From NCBI RefSeq assembly GCF_002216855.1, contig NZ_CP022356.1:682001-746000 (forward strand): a DNA stretch of 64,000 bases, read 5' to 3'. The notes beneath the pieces were generated by a model that was not told the origin of the DNA, ran no database searches, and saw nothing but the letters and a program-made list of their open reading frames with translations. The position numbers and the translations under genes are program-made. Below, in pieces: positions 18,996-28,806 of this stretch (positions are counted from its first letter, which is position 1; each line of letters starts with the position of its first letter). Origin of the DNA: Paraphotobacterium marinum (lineage in GTDB: Bacteria > Pseudomonadota > Gammaproteobacteria > Enterobacterales > Vibrionaceae).

Positions 18996-19730
18996 CTAAA
19001 TAATTTGAGTATTTTGTTTTGCAAATTTACTTAATTGAATAATTTCTTTTTTAACTTGTCCAATTGTTTTTGCATCCTTTTTAAAAGGAATATAATAAAT
19101 TGTTTTATATTTAATCCATAAGCCATTTGAATCAAAATAAATTAATTTGATGTTATTTTCATTTATTATGTTAATTTTGAAATGAAATAAAATTAACGCT
19201 ATGAGTGTATCACGGTGCTCATTATTCATATGATCGACAATCATATTTTGCTCCTCAATATCTAAAAATTGTTTTTTCTTCATCTCAGCCACTTCTAACC
19301 AATAAGCTTGTGCAAAGCCACCAATAAATCTAATTTTTTTCATAGAAAATTTATAAAAATTAAAGTCATGAAACTGATCATAAAAGCCACTGCTTTCTGG
19401 AAAAAATATTTCATAAACAATTTTTTCTTCAAGAGGATCCTGAATATTATCAATTTCACCCAGAATTGTTACTCTTGCTACTTCTTGTGATAATGTCTCC
19501 GTGAGTCGGTCTATAATTGTCAATGATACTCGGTTGTCATTAAGAAAATTTTGAGTATGTTCAGCAATACTACTTAGTAATAAAATAATGTTTCCTTCAA
19601 AGTCAAATGCATATCTAACAAATGAGCCAAAAGGATAGCCTGGATCCATAACTGAGTTTGTGTTGAGAGTACCTTGAAGATTTCCTCGAATAAGATTTAA
19701 ACATTTATAATATGCTTTAGAGTTTTTCAT
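18996..19730 (-). CDS. HugZ-like protein (PNPOx split-barrel plus DUF2470 domain)
   Basis: A protein of about 244 residues with an N-terminal flavin-reductase/pyridoxamine-oxidase-like split barrel (GTLNTNSVMDPGYPFGSFVRYAFDFEGNIILLLSSIAEHTQNF) and a C-terminal DUF2470-type domain that includes DHMNNEHRDTL near residue 165. This pairing is found in HugZ and HutZ proteins, which bind or degrade haem. A haem role is an inference; no TonB receptor or haem uptake gene is adjacent. The start is set at the ATG at 19730 because AAGGAAG precedes it by six bases; an in-frame TTG lies two codons upstream. Confidence 0.75.
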   Translation of the reverse strand: MKNSKAYYKCLNLIRGNLQGTLNTNSVMDPGYPFGSFVRYAFDFEGNIILLLSSIAEHTQNFLNDNRVSLTIIDRLTETLSQEVARVTILGEIDNIQDPLEEKIVYEIFFPESSGFYDQFHDFNFYKFSMKKIRFIGGFAQAYWLEVAEMKKKQFLDIEEQNMIVDHMNNEHRDTLIALILFHFKINIINENNIKLIYFDSNGLWIKYKTIYYIPFKKDAKTIGQVKKEIIQLSKFAKQNTQII

Positions 19731-19844
19731 GAACAACTTCCTTAATATTGATTATTAGAATGACTTTCTAATATTGAAAAATGTTATAATTTGAAAATTA
19801 AATTATAATAAAATGTACTGGCAATTTCTTTTAAGGTTTAAAAA

Positions 19845-21139
19845 ATGAAAACCCAATGTTTAAAATTTACTTTTTTTATCATTATGTTATGTAACCCTTT
19901 AATAGCTATTTCTGAACCATCTAAAGTCGTAAAAAATTCTGAGGTTCATACTGACATTCAAACACATAACATACACAAAGAGCAAGATTTAAAAAAATTT
20001 GTTTCAAATTATTATGTGAATTTTTATAACAATCGGTTTAATGTAAAAAATCTAATCCAGGATCAATTAGTTGAAAAATTTGAATACTGTGTGAATGACA
20101 ATTGTTCACTTACGCAAAGTAACGAACAACTAATCAAACAAATAAGTCTTCATCGACATACACTTTTGAAAGATAAGGCATATATTTCTGGCTTGACAAT
20201 AAATGAGCACAACAATACGATCGATTCAAAATATTTACTTACAACCTACCATCGCGGAAAGCCCACTACTTTTTTTGTCTCAGACTCATGGTTTTATAAT
20301 GATAAACATAAGTTTACAAAAGTCATAAAAACTTTTAAAACTATTACAGTAGCAAGTAATTTAAAAAAAAACAGAATGCAGTATCAAAAGATTATAGGTG
20401 ACTTTTATCAATCTTTTTTTAATAAAAATATCCAAACCAAAACTCTTGCAAAAAAATATTTTTCAACACCCTTTACATATTGTAGTAACTATCAATGTAC
20501 AACAAGTTATAGCCTTCAAGAACTCTCTAATGAAATTGCTAAAGAAAGAAAAGTTTTCATGGACAAAAAAACTTCCATTATATCAAAAAGTATTTCAATT
20601 CATGAGAACGACATTACCTCTATGTTTCTCGTAAATAAAATAATTGATGGAAAGAAAACTAAATTTAAAATTACTGATATTTGGTCTATGGATTCAAATA
20701 AAAAACTTATTTCATTGAATCAACATATTATTAATCAAAAGTACGCTAAAAGTATTGGCTTTTCATCAATTAACTCTCGATTAACTCATTTTGCTCAAAA
20801 TTATTTTGAACAGTTTTATAATCCAAGTGTTAAATCAAATCTTCTATCAAATTACTTTTATGCTGATGATGTGTCGATTTGCAAAAAAGATGGCTGTCAA
20901 ACAGTTGAAGCATCAAAAAAATTAGTAGACCAGATAGTAAAGGAAAGAAATTTACTTTTTGACAATATGACTCAAGGAGTGATCCAATCAATTACAACAA
21001 AAAAAATTATGTCAAAACTATCATTCTTAATACAAAAGTTGAAAATAATAAAAAAGTTAAATCACTCGTCACTTATACTTGGGTAGTGAATGATAATTTG
21101 AAAATTGAAAAAGTATCAATCACAACAATAGTACAATAA
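19845..21139 (+). CDS. Exported protein with three tandem about 130-residue repeats; frame broken at an A8 run
   Basis: Not recognised as a known family. A signal peptide (residues about 1-24) is followed by three diverged repeats starting near residues 46, 178 and 306. Each has an aromatic helix (F-x-x-x-YY/F-x-x-FY), a cysteine pair spaced C-x4-C or C-x5-C (YCVNDNC, YCSNYQC, ICKKDGC), a Q-x-x-x-x-x-R helix and an ending of the D-x-W type (VSDSWF, ITDIWS, YTWV). The layout recalls NTF2/SnoaL-like domains. The current frame stops at 21086, but adding one A at the A8 run (20999-21006) restores the third repeat through 21139, giving 431 residues. The repaired stop is one base before pxpA, so they are probably cotranscribed. 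Confidence 0.7.
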
Positions 21140-21140
21140 C

Positions 21141-21869
21141 ATGATAAAGATTAATGCAGATATTGGCGAAGGATTTGGATGCTGGAAAGCGAATGATGAT
21201 GAAAAAATCATCCCATATCTTGACTATGCTAATATTGCCTGCGGTTTTCATGCATCTGATCCCGACATTATGTCTCGTTGTGTTTTTCTATGTAAAAAGC
21301 ATAACGTCATAATAGGAGCTCACCCTAGCTTTAATGACAAATTAGGTTTTGGAAGACGCTTGATACCTCATAGTATTCATCAAATTAAAAATTTATGTAT
21401 TTATCAAATTGGTGCATTAAGTTATATTTGTAATTTTCATCAAACAAAATGCAGTTTTGTTAAACCTCATGGCGCACTGTATCATTTAATGATGGAAGAT
21501 CTATCAGTATTTATAGCTTTAATTGAAATAATTAAAGGTATTGACTCTAACTTAAAATTGATGATATTGAGCGGTAATAGTAACGATAAATATCTAAAAA
21601 TTGCAGACTCTTTTGGCGTTCAGCTTTTGTTTGAATCTTTTATCGATCGCATCTATTTAAATAATGGAAATTTAAAATCTAGATCTCAAGAAAATGCTGT
21701 TATTACTGATGTCGATATCATGAAACAACAATATAGAAATCTATCTGATGGATTTGTAATGTCAGATAACTCTAGAAAATTAACAGTTAATAGTCAAACT
21801 GCTTGTTTACACTCAGATAATCCAAACGCTCTTAACTTTTTAAAGTCATTAAAAAAACATAACCTTTGA
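21141..21869 (+). CDS. pxpA: 5-oxoprolinase subunit A (LamB/YcsF family)
   Basis: A 242-residue protein with the family motifs NADIGEGFG (residues 5-13), ACGFHASDP (about 33-41), GAHPSF (about 59-64), KPHGALYH (about 109-116) and the C-terminal CLHSDNPNA. With PxpB and PxpC it forms the ATP-dependent 5-oxoprolinase that opens pyroglutamate to glutamate, clearing a damage product of glutamine and glutathione. Here pxpB lies at 25.7 kb and pxpC at 27.9 kb on the same strand, separated by a glycan locus on the other strand and an exported protein of unknown role. Confidence 0.93.
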   Translation: MIKINADIGEGFGCWKANDDEKIIPYLDYANIACGFHASDPDIMSRCVFLCKKHNVIIGAHPSFNDKLGFGRRLIPHSIHQIKNLCIYQIGALSYICNFHQTKCSFVKPHGALYHLMMEDLSVFIALIEIIKGIDSNLKLMILSGNSNDKYLKIADSFGVQLLFESFIDRIYLNNGNLKSRSQENAVITDVDIMKQQYRNLSDGFVMSDNSRKLTVNSQTACLHSDNPNALNFLKSLKKHNL

Positions 21870-21905
21870 ACAGCCAAGAGCATTTACAAAATTATACTTA
21901 AATAG

Positions 21906-23706
21906 TTAACTTTTCTCATAACGACTCAAAGAGTCAACTACTTCAAGTAAGCTATCTTTAGTCGGATGAGTCTTTAAAGTGCTCAAAAATTCATTCATTT
22001 TTCAATTTTAATGTTGGTGGATTGCCCAATTAATAATTTTTCATAACCAGATTCTTTAAGCTCTTCTTTTGAGTAAAATAGTTCCTCATACATTTTTTCG
22101 CCTGATCTTAAGCCTGTAAACTCAATATCAATATCTTCATAAGGCTTTTGACCTGATAATTTGATGACTTGTTCAGCAAGCTCTACAATCTTCACCGGTT
22201 TACCCATTTCAAGAACAAAAGTTTCTCCTCCTACACCAATCGCGCAAGATAAAATAACTAATAATGATGCTTCTGGTATTGTCATAAAAAAGCGTTCAAT
22301 GTTTTTATGAGTTACCGTAATAGGTCCGCCTTGCTTAATTTGCTTTTTGAATAATGGAACCACACTTCCCGCTGAGCCAAGAACATTCCCAAACCGAGTT
22401 ACCATAAATTTGGTGTGCTCGCTCGTTTGAGCATTTACATACAATTCAGCAACACGCTTTGTTGCACCCATTACATTCGTTGGATTTACAGCTTTATCAG
22501 TTGAAACAAGAAGAAATCGCTCCACTTTATATTTCATACTTAAGTCTACAACCTGTTTAGTTCCAATAACATTGTTTTGAATAGCTATTTTAGGTTGATT
22601 TTCAAGTAAAGGAACGTGTTTATAGGCTGCAGCATGAAATACTATATCAATGCTATTATTGTCAAACACTTCAGTTAAAGCTTTGATGTCTGTTACGCTA
22701 GATAAAACAAACTTTAAATTAGCACTTCCTTTATAATTACTGAATTCTTTTTCAATTAGATAAAGATTATACTCACTATGATCTAAAATTATTAGGTTTT
22801 GGGGAAAACTTTTATCCAATAATTGACGACAAATTTCTGAACCAATTGAACCAGCCCCACCCGTAACAAGTATCGTTTTATGTAGATAGGATTTTTCCAA
22901 TTTATTTGAATTTATAAAAATTTGATCTCGTCCTAAAAGATCTTCAATTTTGATTTCTTGAAGATCAGTAACTTTAACACCATTAGTTAAATCTAAATAT
23001 GAGGGTAAAATTTTTACCGGAAGACCTACCTTAGATATCTCTTGATACAAAGCTTGTAATTCAGCTCTTTTCAGTGATGGAATGGCAATTAAGATTTCAT
23101 CTGCAGGATAATTAACTAAAAATCTTTTTTGATTAATCATGGCAATAGGCCCAATAATTGTTTGATTATGAACCTTTTTTCCATGTAATGATTTATTGTC
23201 ATCCAAGATTCCTAAAACTTTATAAGGTCGATTATGTGCATTATTTTCACGTAAAAATAAACTTGCACCATCACCGGCACCAATAATGATAAGTTTTTTT
23301 TCATACTTTTTTTTACGACTAGCTATGAATTGTCTGTAAAAAAACGACCTGCTAAACTAATAACTAAAGTTAATATTGGAAAAAAGAAAACTTCGGAGCG
23401 AGAAACTGTATTTAATCTATCTACAATAAACTCTATTGCAAAAAAAATGAATGCTCCAACTATTACAGAATAAATGTTACTTTTTAAATCTTCTACGGAA
23501 ACGGTTTTCCATAATGATGCGTAAGTCCGAAATATTTTAGTAGAGATACTAAATGCAATGATTACAAATAATATTTGTAATATATTAAGGCCAACATGTT
23601 TTATTCCAACAAGTTCTTGGACAATAACCCACGAAAGAATAGCCGAAAAAATATCATAGGCAAATACAATCCACGCACTTTTATTTTTGATTAAACTTAT
23701 TTTCAT
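21906..23706 (-). CDS. CapD/WbpM-like membrane UDP-N-acetyl-hexosamine 4,6-dehydratase, two frame breaks
   Basis: Three pieces make one protein of about 600 residues. 23323-23706 encodes the four-helix membrane region. The frame from before 23323 to 21995 encodes a CoA-binding-like Rossmann fold (IIIGAGDGAS) and the SDR dehydratase domain, with TGGAGSIGSE, STDKAV and MGATKR in place of YxxxK as in the short-form WbpM/PglF group. A tail of about 30 residues runs to 21906. One extra T (coding sense) in the run at 23338-23344 and one extra A in the run at 21998-22002 join all three. The family makes UDP-4-keto-6-deoxy-GlcNAc for bacillosamine, QuiNAc or FucNAc. It is the last gene of a three-gene glycan operon. 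Confidence 0.82.
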
Positions 23707-23761
23707 TGTTATTTTTATTTACTCCCTATTAAAAGTTTCTAAAGTGGAAATTATAGATTAA

Positions 23762-24319
23762 TTATTTGATGGCATCACCACTACCCTTACCCAGGCCTGT
23801 CAATACAATATATCTAAAATAAGTTTTGATAGACATATTTTCAATCATATTAGCATCAATCTTCGCAAGTTTCTCAGGCTCTGACATATCAATATTATTA
23901 ATTTGTGCTAAACCAGTAATGCCAGGTAATACATTATAAACGCCTAGCTCTGAACGCTCATTTATTAATTCTTTTTGGTTAAATAAGTTAGGTCTTGGAC
24001 CTACAAGACTCATATCTCCTTTTATAACATTAATTAATTGAGGTAATTCATCAAGTTTTGATTTTCGCAAGAAATTACCAAATGTAGTAATTGATGATGA
24101 GGATGCAAGATGTGTTGCCACTGACTGAGTTCCGACTTTCATGGTCCTAAACTTCATCAGTATAAATGGCTTTTGTCCTTTACCAACTCGTTCTTGTAAA
24201 AAAATAGGTGAGCCATTACTGTAATAATAATTAACAACTAAAATTATTAAAGTAAATGGTAAGGTAACAATAAATATCGGTATCGATAAACACAAATCAA
24301 ATAATCTATATTTCAACAT
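23762..24319 (-). CDS. Initiating sugar-phosphate transferase (PglC/WbpL-type bacterial sugar transferase)
   Basis: A 185-residue monotopic phosphoglycosyl transferase. It has one N-terminal hydrophobic hairpin (residues about 5-33), then FLQERVGKGQKPFILMKFRTM, RKSKLDELPQL (with the catalytic Asp-Glu pair) and GDMSLVGPRP, all conserved in the PglC-like core domain. It should move a sugar 1-phosphate from a UDP-sugar to undecaprenyl phosphate, starting a surface glycan. Its short length is that of the minimal PglC class and not of WbaP-type enzymes. The epimerase gene upstream overlaps its start by 14 bases once repaired. Confidence 0.92.
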   Translation of the reverse strand: MLKYRLFDLCLSIPIFIVTLPFTLIILVVNYYYSNGSPIFLQERVGKGQKPFILMKFRTMKVGTQSVATHLASSSSITTFGNFLRKSKLDELPQLINVIKGDMSLVGPRPNLFNQKELINERSELGVYNVLPGITGLAQINNIDMSEPEKLAKIDANMIENMSIKTYFRYIVLTGLGKGSGDAIK

Positions 24320-25234
24320 TAATCTTCTCTTCCTTTTTAAACTTTAAAAGAGTTTGCTCCATAGTGAATTTGGGTTGCCATCCAAGTAAATTTATAGCTT
24401 TAGAGCAGTTAACTTCAAAATTTCCAAATAATTGCTCTGTTAATCTTTTTCTAGCAAGAATGAGGCCTAATAACTTAAAAATAAAATAGGAACTGGTAAT
24501 TGTCTTGTTTTTTTTCCAAAAACACCATTAATTCTATTAGTTAGTTCTTTTGTTGATATTGATTCATTATCTGATATCAAGAAAGTTTGGTTAGCGACTT
24601 TATCGTTGAAAAGGCATAGTTCAATAAAATCAATAAAATTTAAAACCGATAAATAACTACGAGAGTTATGAGCCAAGCCAAAAGGTAAAATAGGAAGCTT
24701 TTTAACAAGTTTAACAAGGGTTGTAAAGTTACTTTTAACTCCATTTCCATAAACAACTGGAGGCCTAATAATAACAAAATCCATATTAGACTTTAATGCA
24801 AGAGATTGTAAACTCTGTTCAGCTTTATATTTAGAAGTAGCGTATGCATTAGCTGGAAATACTTTATCCTTCTCACTGAATGGTTTTTCATTCGTATTGT
24901 TCCCATTAACTAAAGCTGTACTTATGAAGATAAATCTTTTAACACCTGCACTAGCAGCTTCTTCAGCAAGTTTCAATGTACCTTTAAAGTTTATCTGTTC
25001 ATACTCTTCTTGATTGGTTTGTTCACTTTGTGCTATTCCGGCAAAATGGACTACTACATCAACACCATCGAAGGCTCCTTGCCAATTGGTATTGGTATTT
25101 AGACCATCAATTTCAAAAACATCATTGAAATTATTTTCTTTATTTTTTCTTACTACGCAACGCAGATCAAATTGAGTGTTTTTTACAAATTCACCACCAA
25201 TAAAACCTGTTGCGCCAGTTACTAGTATTTTCAT
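24306..25234 (-). CDS. NAD-dependent sugar epimerase/reductase (WbpV-like), frame broken at a T5 run
   Basis: An extended SDR protein with the NAD motif VTGATGFIGG near the N-terminus, the STALVNG catalytic segment and YATSKYKAEQ (YxxxK) near residue 145. The frame ends at 24467, but one more T (coding sense) in the five-base run at 24477-24481 continues a typical C-terminal domain (LLGWQPKFTMEQTLLKF) to 24306, giving 309 residues, the family length. Together with the sugar transferase and WbpM-like dehydratase this resembles the WbpV-WbpL-WbpM set for QuiNAc/FucNAc. The ATG at 25234 starts the NAD motif; another ATG lies three codons upstream, and the AGGAG before both is awkwardly spaced for either. 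Confidence 0.82.
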
Positions 25235-25243
25235 TATACACAT

Positions 25244-25688
25244 AACTCCTAAGTTTAATTAAATACCACTGTTTCTAAATTAAATACACTGGTTATGTAA
25301 CATTAACGAGTATTTTATAAGTTTATTTAATACATAGTTTGGTTGTTCAAAATTTTATTTATTATATGAATTCCAATAAAAAAAACAATTATATTTATTT
25401 GAAAATAGTCATTTTCACTCATTCTGAAGATTTATTTGTATCTTAATTAACCACTCTTGAACATAAATAACTTTAAAAAAATATATTTATAACTAACTTT
25501 AAATTTTATTAAAAAAAACAACACTCACATATAAATATTCTTTCTTAAATAACTTAGAAAGAATCTTAATCCACTTATTATATTTGTAAATACCATAATC
25601 ATGGTATGAAATTTTAAGATTTAATTTTGTATAAATTACTTATATTTTATTATAATCAAGTTACGAAATATAAAAAATAACCTTTTTA
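25244..25688. other. Gene-free stretch between the glycan locus and pxpB
   Basis: About 440 bases of very AT-rich sequence between divergent genes. It should hold the promoters of the glycan operon and of pxpB. No ORF with a ribosome site, hairpin terminator or clear repeat was found. Confidence 0.5.
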
Positions 25689-26375
25689 ATGGATCAAAAT
25701 AATAAGTTACAATTTTATAACTTTGAACAATTATCTGAGAATTCAGTTTTAATAGAATTTTCAACCAACATAACTAAAAATCAATCAATCCTTTTAAATG
25801 AACTTTCAAAAAAACTAGTTAAACTATTTCAAACACAACTTGTTGAAATTATTCCTTCTCATAATTCACTTTATATAGAGTATAAACCTTTACTCATTAA
25901 AACACAGCTTATAAAAGAAACCTCAATAAAATTATTAAGTAACCTCAAATCAAAAGATAATAAAATTAGAAAGCATCGAATTCCAGTATGTTATGACAGA
26001 AGGCTCACAACTGACATAGAAGAAATCAGCAAAGTACTCAAAATACCAACCTGTGAAATTATCAAATTACACCTTTCTCAAAATTACTTTGTTAGTGCCC
26101 TTGGATTTATGCCGGGTTTTGCCTATTTATATGGTCTAAATACTAAGCTGAACATTCCAAGAAAAAGCACACCAGCAAGGCAGGTTTATCCTGGCAGTGT
26201 TGGCATTGCCAATGACTTCACCGCTATTTATCCAAGTTTTTCTCCGGGTGGTTGGTATATAATAGGGCTCACTCCATTCAAAATAAAATCAATACTAGAC
26301 GATAAAAATAGTTTTTTTCAAGTTGGAGATGAAATCAATTTTTATCAAATACCATACAAGGAATATAAATATTAA
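25689..26375 (+). CDS. pxpB: 5-oxoprolinase subunit B (KipI-like)
   Basis: A 228-residue protein with the KipI/allophanate-hydrolase subunit 1 signatures: HRIPVCYD near residue 97, FVSALGFMPGFAYLYGL near residues 136-152, PRKSTPARQVYPGSVGIA near 156-173 and SPGGWYIIG near 184-192. It acts with PxpA and PxpC to hydrolyse 5-oxoproline with ATP. The ATG has no strong ribosome site. The gene lies 1.5 kb before pxpC, with one unrelated exported protein in between. Confidence 0.93.
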   Translation: MDQNNKLQFYNFEQLSENSVLIEFSTNITKNQSILLNELSKKLVKLFQTQLVEIIPSHNSLYIEYKPLLIKTQLIKETSIKLLSNLKSKDNKIRKHRIPVCYDRRLTTDIEEISKVLKIPTCEIIKLHLSQNYFVSALGFMPGFAYLYGLNTKLNIPRKSTPARQVYPGSVGIANDFTAIYPSFSPGGWYIIGLTPFKIKSILDDKNSFFQVGDEINFYQIPYKEYKY

Positions 26376-26490
26376 TTATAATTATGTACTTATGTCCTAT
26401 TTATGGAACATTCGACATGTTCTAATGACTTTATAAATCATTTAAATAATTTGATTTATATTTAAATTATATTGTTAAGGACATGATAAA

Positions 26491-27687
26491 ATGAAATATA
26501 AAATTATAGGACTTAGTCTATTGTTTGGTTTATCTTTGCCAACATTTTTAACTGCCGAGCAACAAGAGTTAAAGAAAGAACATCAAGAAAGTAACCTGCT
26601 TTCTCCTTCATTAAAATCTTATTACGAGTCAATTGAAACTTTACATAAAGGTCTTCACAAAAACCTCTATAATAAAATTTTAAAAAATGAAAGTGTCACC
26701 ACATTAGCTGTACCCAAAGAAAGAATATGGCCGACAAATGGAAAGATCATGTATGACATCCATGGTAATATCATCGCTCCAAGAGTCCAAGTTCTCATGA
26801 GCACTTTGATTGCAACTCAAAATACTACTGATGGCCGAAATGATATCAATAGATTAATGAAGTTAGTAAACCAAAGAAAGTATATTACAGTAGCGCAACT
26901 TAACAAACTTGATGGTGGTGCAGTATGGTTGACTGTTGCTGGAAAATTAAAGCAAAGAATGTTAGACAGAAAGTCAACTTGGGATCAAAAACTAAGTAAT
27001 AAGTGTCAACAAATAAGTCCAAACTCTCATACAAAAAAATTAGATGATAATCCTAAAAACCCATGTAATATAATAGCATCTTTGGTAGGTATGTATAATC
27101 CTCATGTAGAAGATGGACAAGATTATAAAGGTTACACTGGATATGTTAACCATGTTATTACATTTTGGATTGATAAAGATGCAGTTGTACGTCCAAATAA
27201 ATTTCAATCGATAGATAATCCAAATCCAGGTGGATTTGAGGTTGTAGAAAAAAATAACAATCTAAGTCCTCTAAAATTTGATTTTAAAAATTCAAAGATG
27301 AATACAAAATGGCTTTCTCCAATCACCCAATCAGTTAACAAAAAATTTGAAAGTTACGGTCAATGGTATCAAAACTGGGCTAAAAACTCATTTGCAAGTC
27401 TTGATGAAGATTATGCATGGCCTTTCCCTTGGACGGGATATGGCTTTACTTATGATTGGATACATTCTCAACCAGGACATGATTCATTAAGAAAACAACT
27501 TCAAAAAGGTATTGGACTTGCGGAATTTATTACTGTTCCGACTCATAATATTGATGAGCAAGGGACAAAAAATAAAAGTGCTATTGAATTTGCGAAAAGA
27601 CATTATGTTGTTTTTGCCGATCAAAATGGCCAAGCACTTGTTCAACCTAGACAACAAACATTAATATCAGAATATTTAAAATCGTAA
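26491..27687 (+). CDS. Exported protein of unknown function
   Basis: I do not recognise this family. It is 398 residues with a signal peptide (residues 1-22, ending LTA). The body is rich in aromatic residues, with WPTNGKIMYDIHGNIIAPRVQVLM near residues 80-103, ITFWIDKDAVVRP near 225-237 and an aromatic patch, WPFPWTGYGFTYDWIHSQPGHDSL, near 310-333. One cysteine pair lies near residues 172 and 192. No catalytic motif is evident. It sits between pxpB and pxpC on the same strand, 115 bases after pxpB, and ends at a terminator before pxpC, so it may be a separate unit. Confidence 0.75.
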   Translation: MKYKIIGLSLLFGLSLPTFLTAEQQELKKEHQESNLLSPSLKSYYESIETLHKGLHKNLYNKILKNESVTTLAVPKERIWPTNGKIMYDIHGNIIAPRVQVLMSTLIATQNTTDGRNDINRLMKLVNQRKYITVAQLNKLDGGAVWLTVAGKLKQRMLDRKSTWDQKLSNKCQQISPNSHTKKLDDNPKNPCNIIASLVGMYNPHVEDGQDYKGYTGYVNHVITFWIDKDAVVRPNKFQSIDNPNPGGFEVVEKNNNLSPLKFDFKNSKMNTKWLSPITQSVNKKFESYGQWYQNWAKNSFASLDEDYAWPFPWTGYGFTYDWIHSQPGHDSLRKQLQKGIGLAEFITVPTHNIDEQGTKNKSAIEFAKRHYVVFADQNGQALVQPRQQTLISEYLKS

Positions 27688-27704
27688 GTTACATTATATT
27701 ACTT

Positions 27705-27744
27705 AACTCCTCAATACAAGAAATCTTGGGGAGTTTCTAATACA
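27705..27744 (+). terminator. Intrinsic terminator after the exported protein gene
   Basis: A ten-base stem (AACTCCTCAA / TTGGGGAGTT, one G-U pair) with an 11-base loop, 17 bases beyond the stop codon. The following T run is short (TTTCT). Confidence 0.6.
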
Positions 27745-27864
27745 GAAATTTTGAAAATTCATGTATTTATTCCGCTCATTTATAAACGTGATATGGAATC
27801 CACAATAAGTTAAAAAAACTTACATTAAATCAAGCATAAAGCATTTATGGTTTATATTCATATA

Positions 27865-28797
27865 ATGAGTATCATAAAATTTAATAATAATGCACCATTT
27901 GTAACCATCAAAGATTTAGGCCGATTTAACTCAGGGAAGTATGGCTATTCTCAATCTGGTGCTTTGGATTTATATTCGTATTGTATGGCAAACTCTCTCT
28001 TAAATAACCCTATTAACGCCCCTGTACTTGAAATCACTCATGGCAACTTAAAACTACTCTTTCAAGAAAAACATACACAGATCTCCATTACTGGAGCAGA
28101 TGTTTCTCCACACACGGATAATACCCCCATAAAAATGTGGTCCAATATGATCATGAAACCTAACCAAGAGTTAACTTTGAACAGCCCTAAACAAGGTCTA
28201 AGAACGTATATTGGTATTAAGGGAAGTATTGAAGTCAATAGGATATTGGGGAGTGTATCCACATCAGCTAGAGATAATTTGAATCATTTGATTCATAAAG
28301 ATATCAATCCATATGGAGCATTTATGAAGGGAGCATTATTAAAAGTTAAGACGACAAGTTTTGCCTCCCTAAAAAAAATAGCACCGGATAAAATACCTAC
28401 CTATCAAAACCATTGGAAAGTTGGGGTTATTTTAAGAGAGAGCTATCTATCTAAATCTGAATCTTATTCTTTATTTAATTCACAGTTTAAAGTTAGCAAT
28501 CACTATAATGCAATGTCTATTATACTAGAAGGTAAAAGCATAAAGATTAATCAAAAAATTATCTCTCATGGAATTCCATTAGGAGGGATTCAAATACCTC
28601 CTAATGGTCAACCTATTATTTTAATGCATGAACATCAAACCATTGGTGGTTATCCAGTCATAGGTTGTGTCTGTAAATTAGATTTACAAAAATGTGCTCA
28701 AGCTAAAACAGGTGACACCATTATATTTTATCCAAAACCTTTAAAACAGGCACAAAAAGAATTCTTAGAATTCCAAGAAAAATGGCTCATGCCTTAA
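27865..28797 (+). CDS. pxpC: 5-oxoprolinase subunit C (KipA, biotin-dependent carboxyltransferase family)
   Basis: A protein of about 310 residues of the KipA/allophanate-hydrolase subunit 2 family, with VTIKDLGRFNSGKYGYSQSGALD near the N-terminus (family form TVQDxGRxGxxxxGxxxxGAMD), TGADVSPHTDNTPI near residue 75, YIGIKGSIEV near 115 and GGIQIPPNGQPIILMHEHQTIGGYPVIG near 235-262. It is the third subunit of 5-oxoprolinase. I choose the ATG at 27865 because it fits the family N-terminus; another in-frame ATG lies six codons upstream at 27847, and neither has a clear ribosome site. Confidence 0.92.
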   Translation: MSIIKFNNNAPFVTIKDLGRFNSGKYGYSQSGALDLYSYCMANSLLNNPINAPVLEITHGNLKLLFQEKHTQISITGADVSPHTDNTPIKMWSNMIMKPNQELTLNSPKQGLRTYIGIKGSIEVNRILGSVSTSARDNLNHLIHKDINPYGAFMKGALLKVKTTSFASLKKIAPDKIPTYQNHWKVGVILRESYLSKSESYSLFNSQFKVSNHYNAMSIILEGKSIKINQKIISHGIPLGGIQIPPNGQPIILMHEHQTIGGYPVIGCVCKLDLQKCAQAKTGDTIIFYPKPLKQAQKEFLEFQEKWLMP

Positions 28798-28806
28798 TAT
28801 CTTTAT

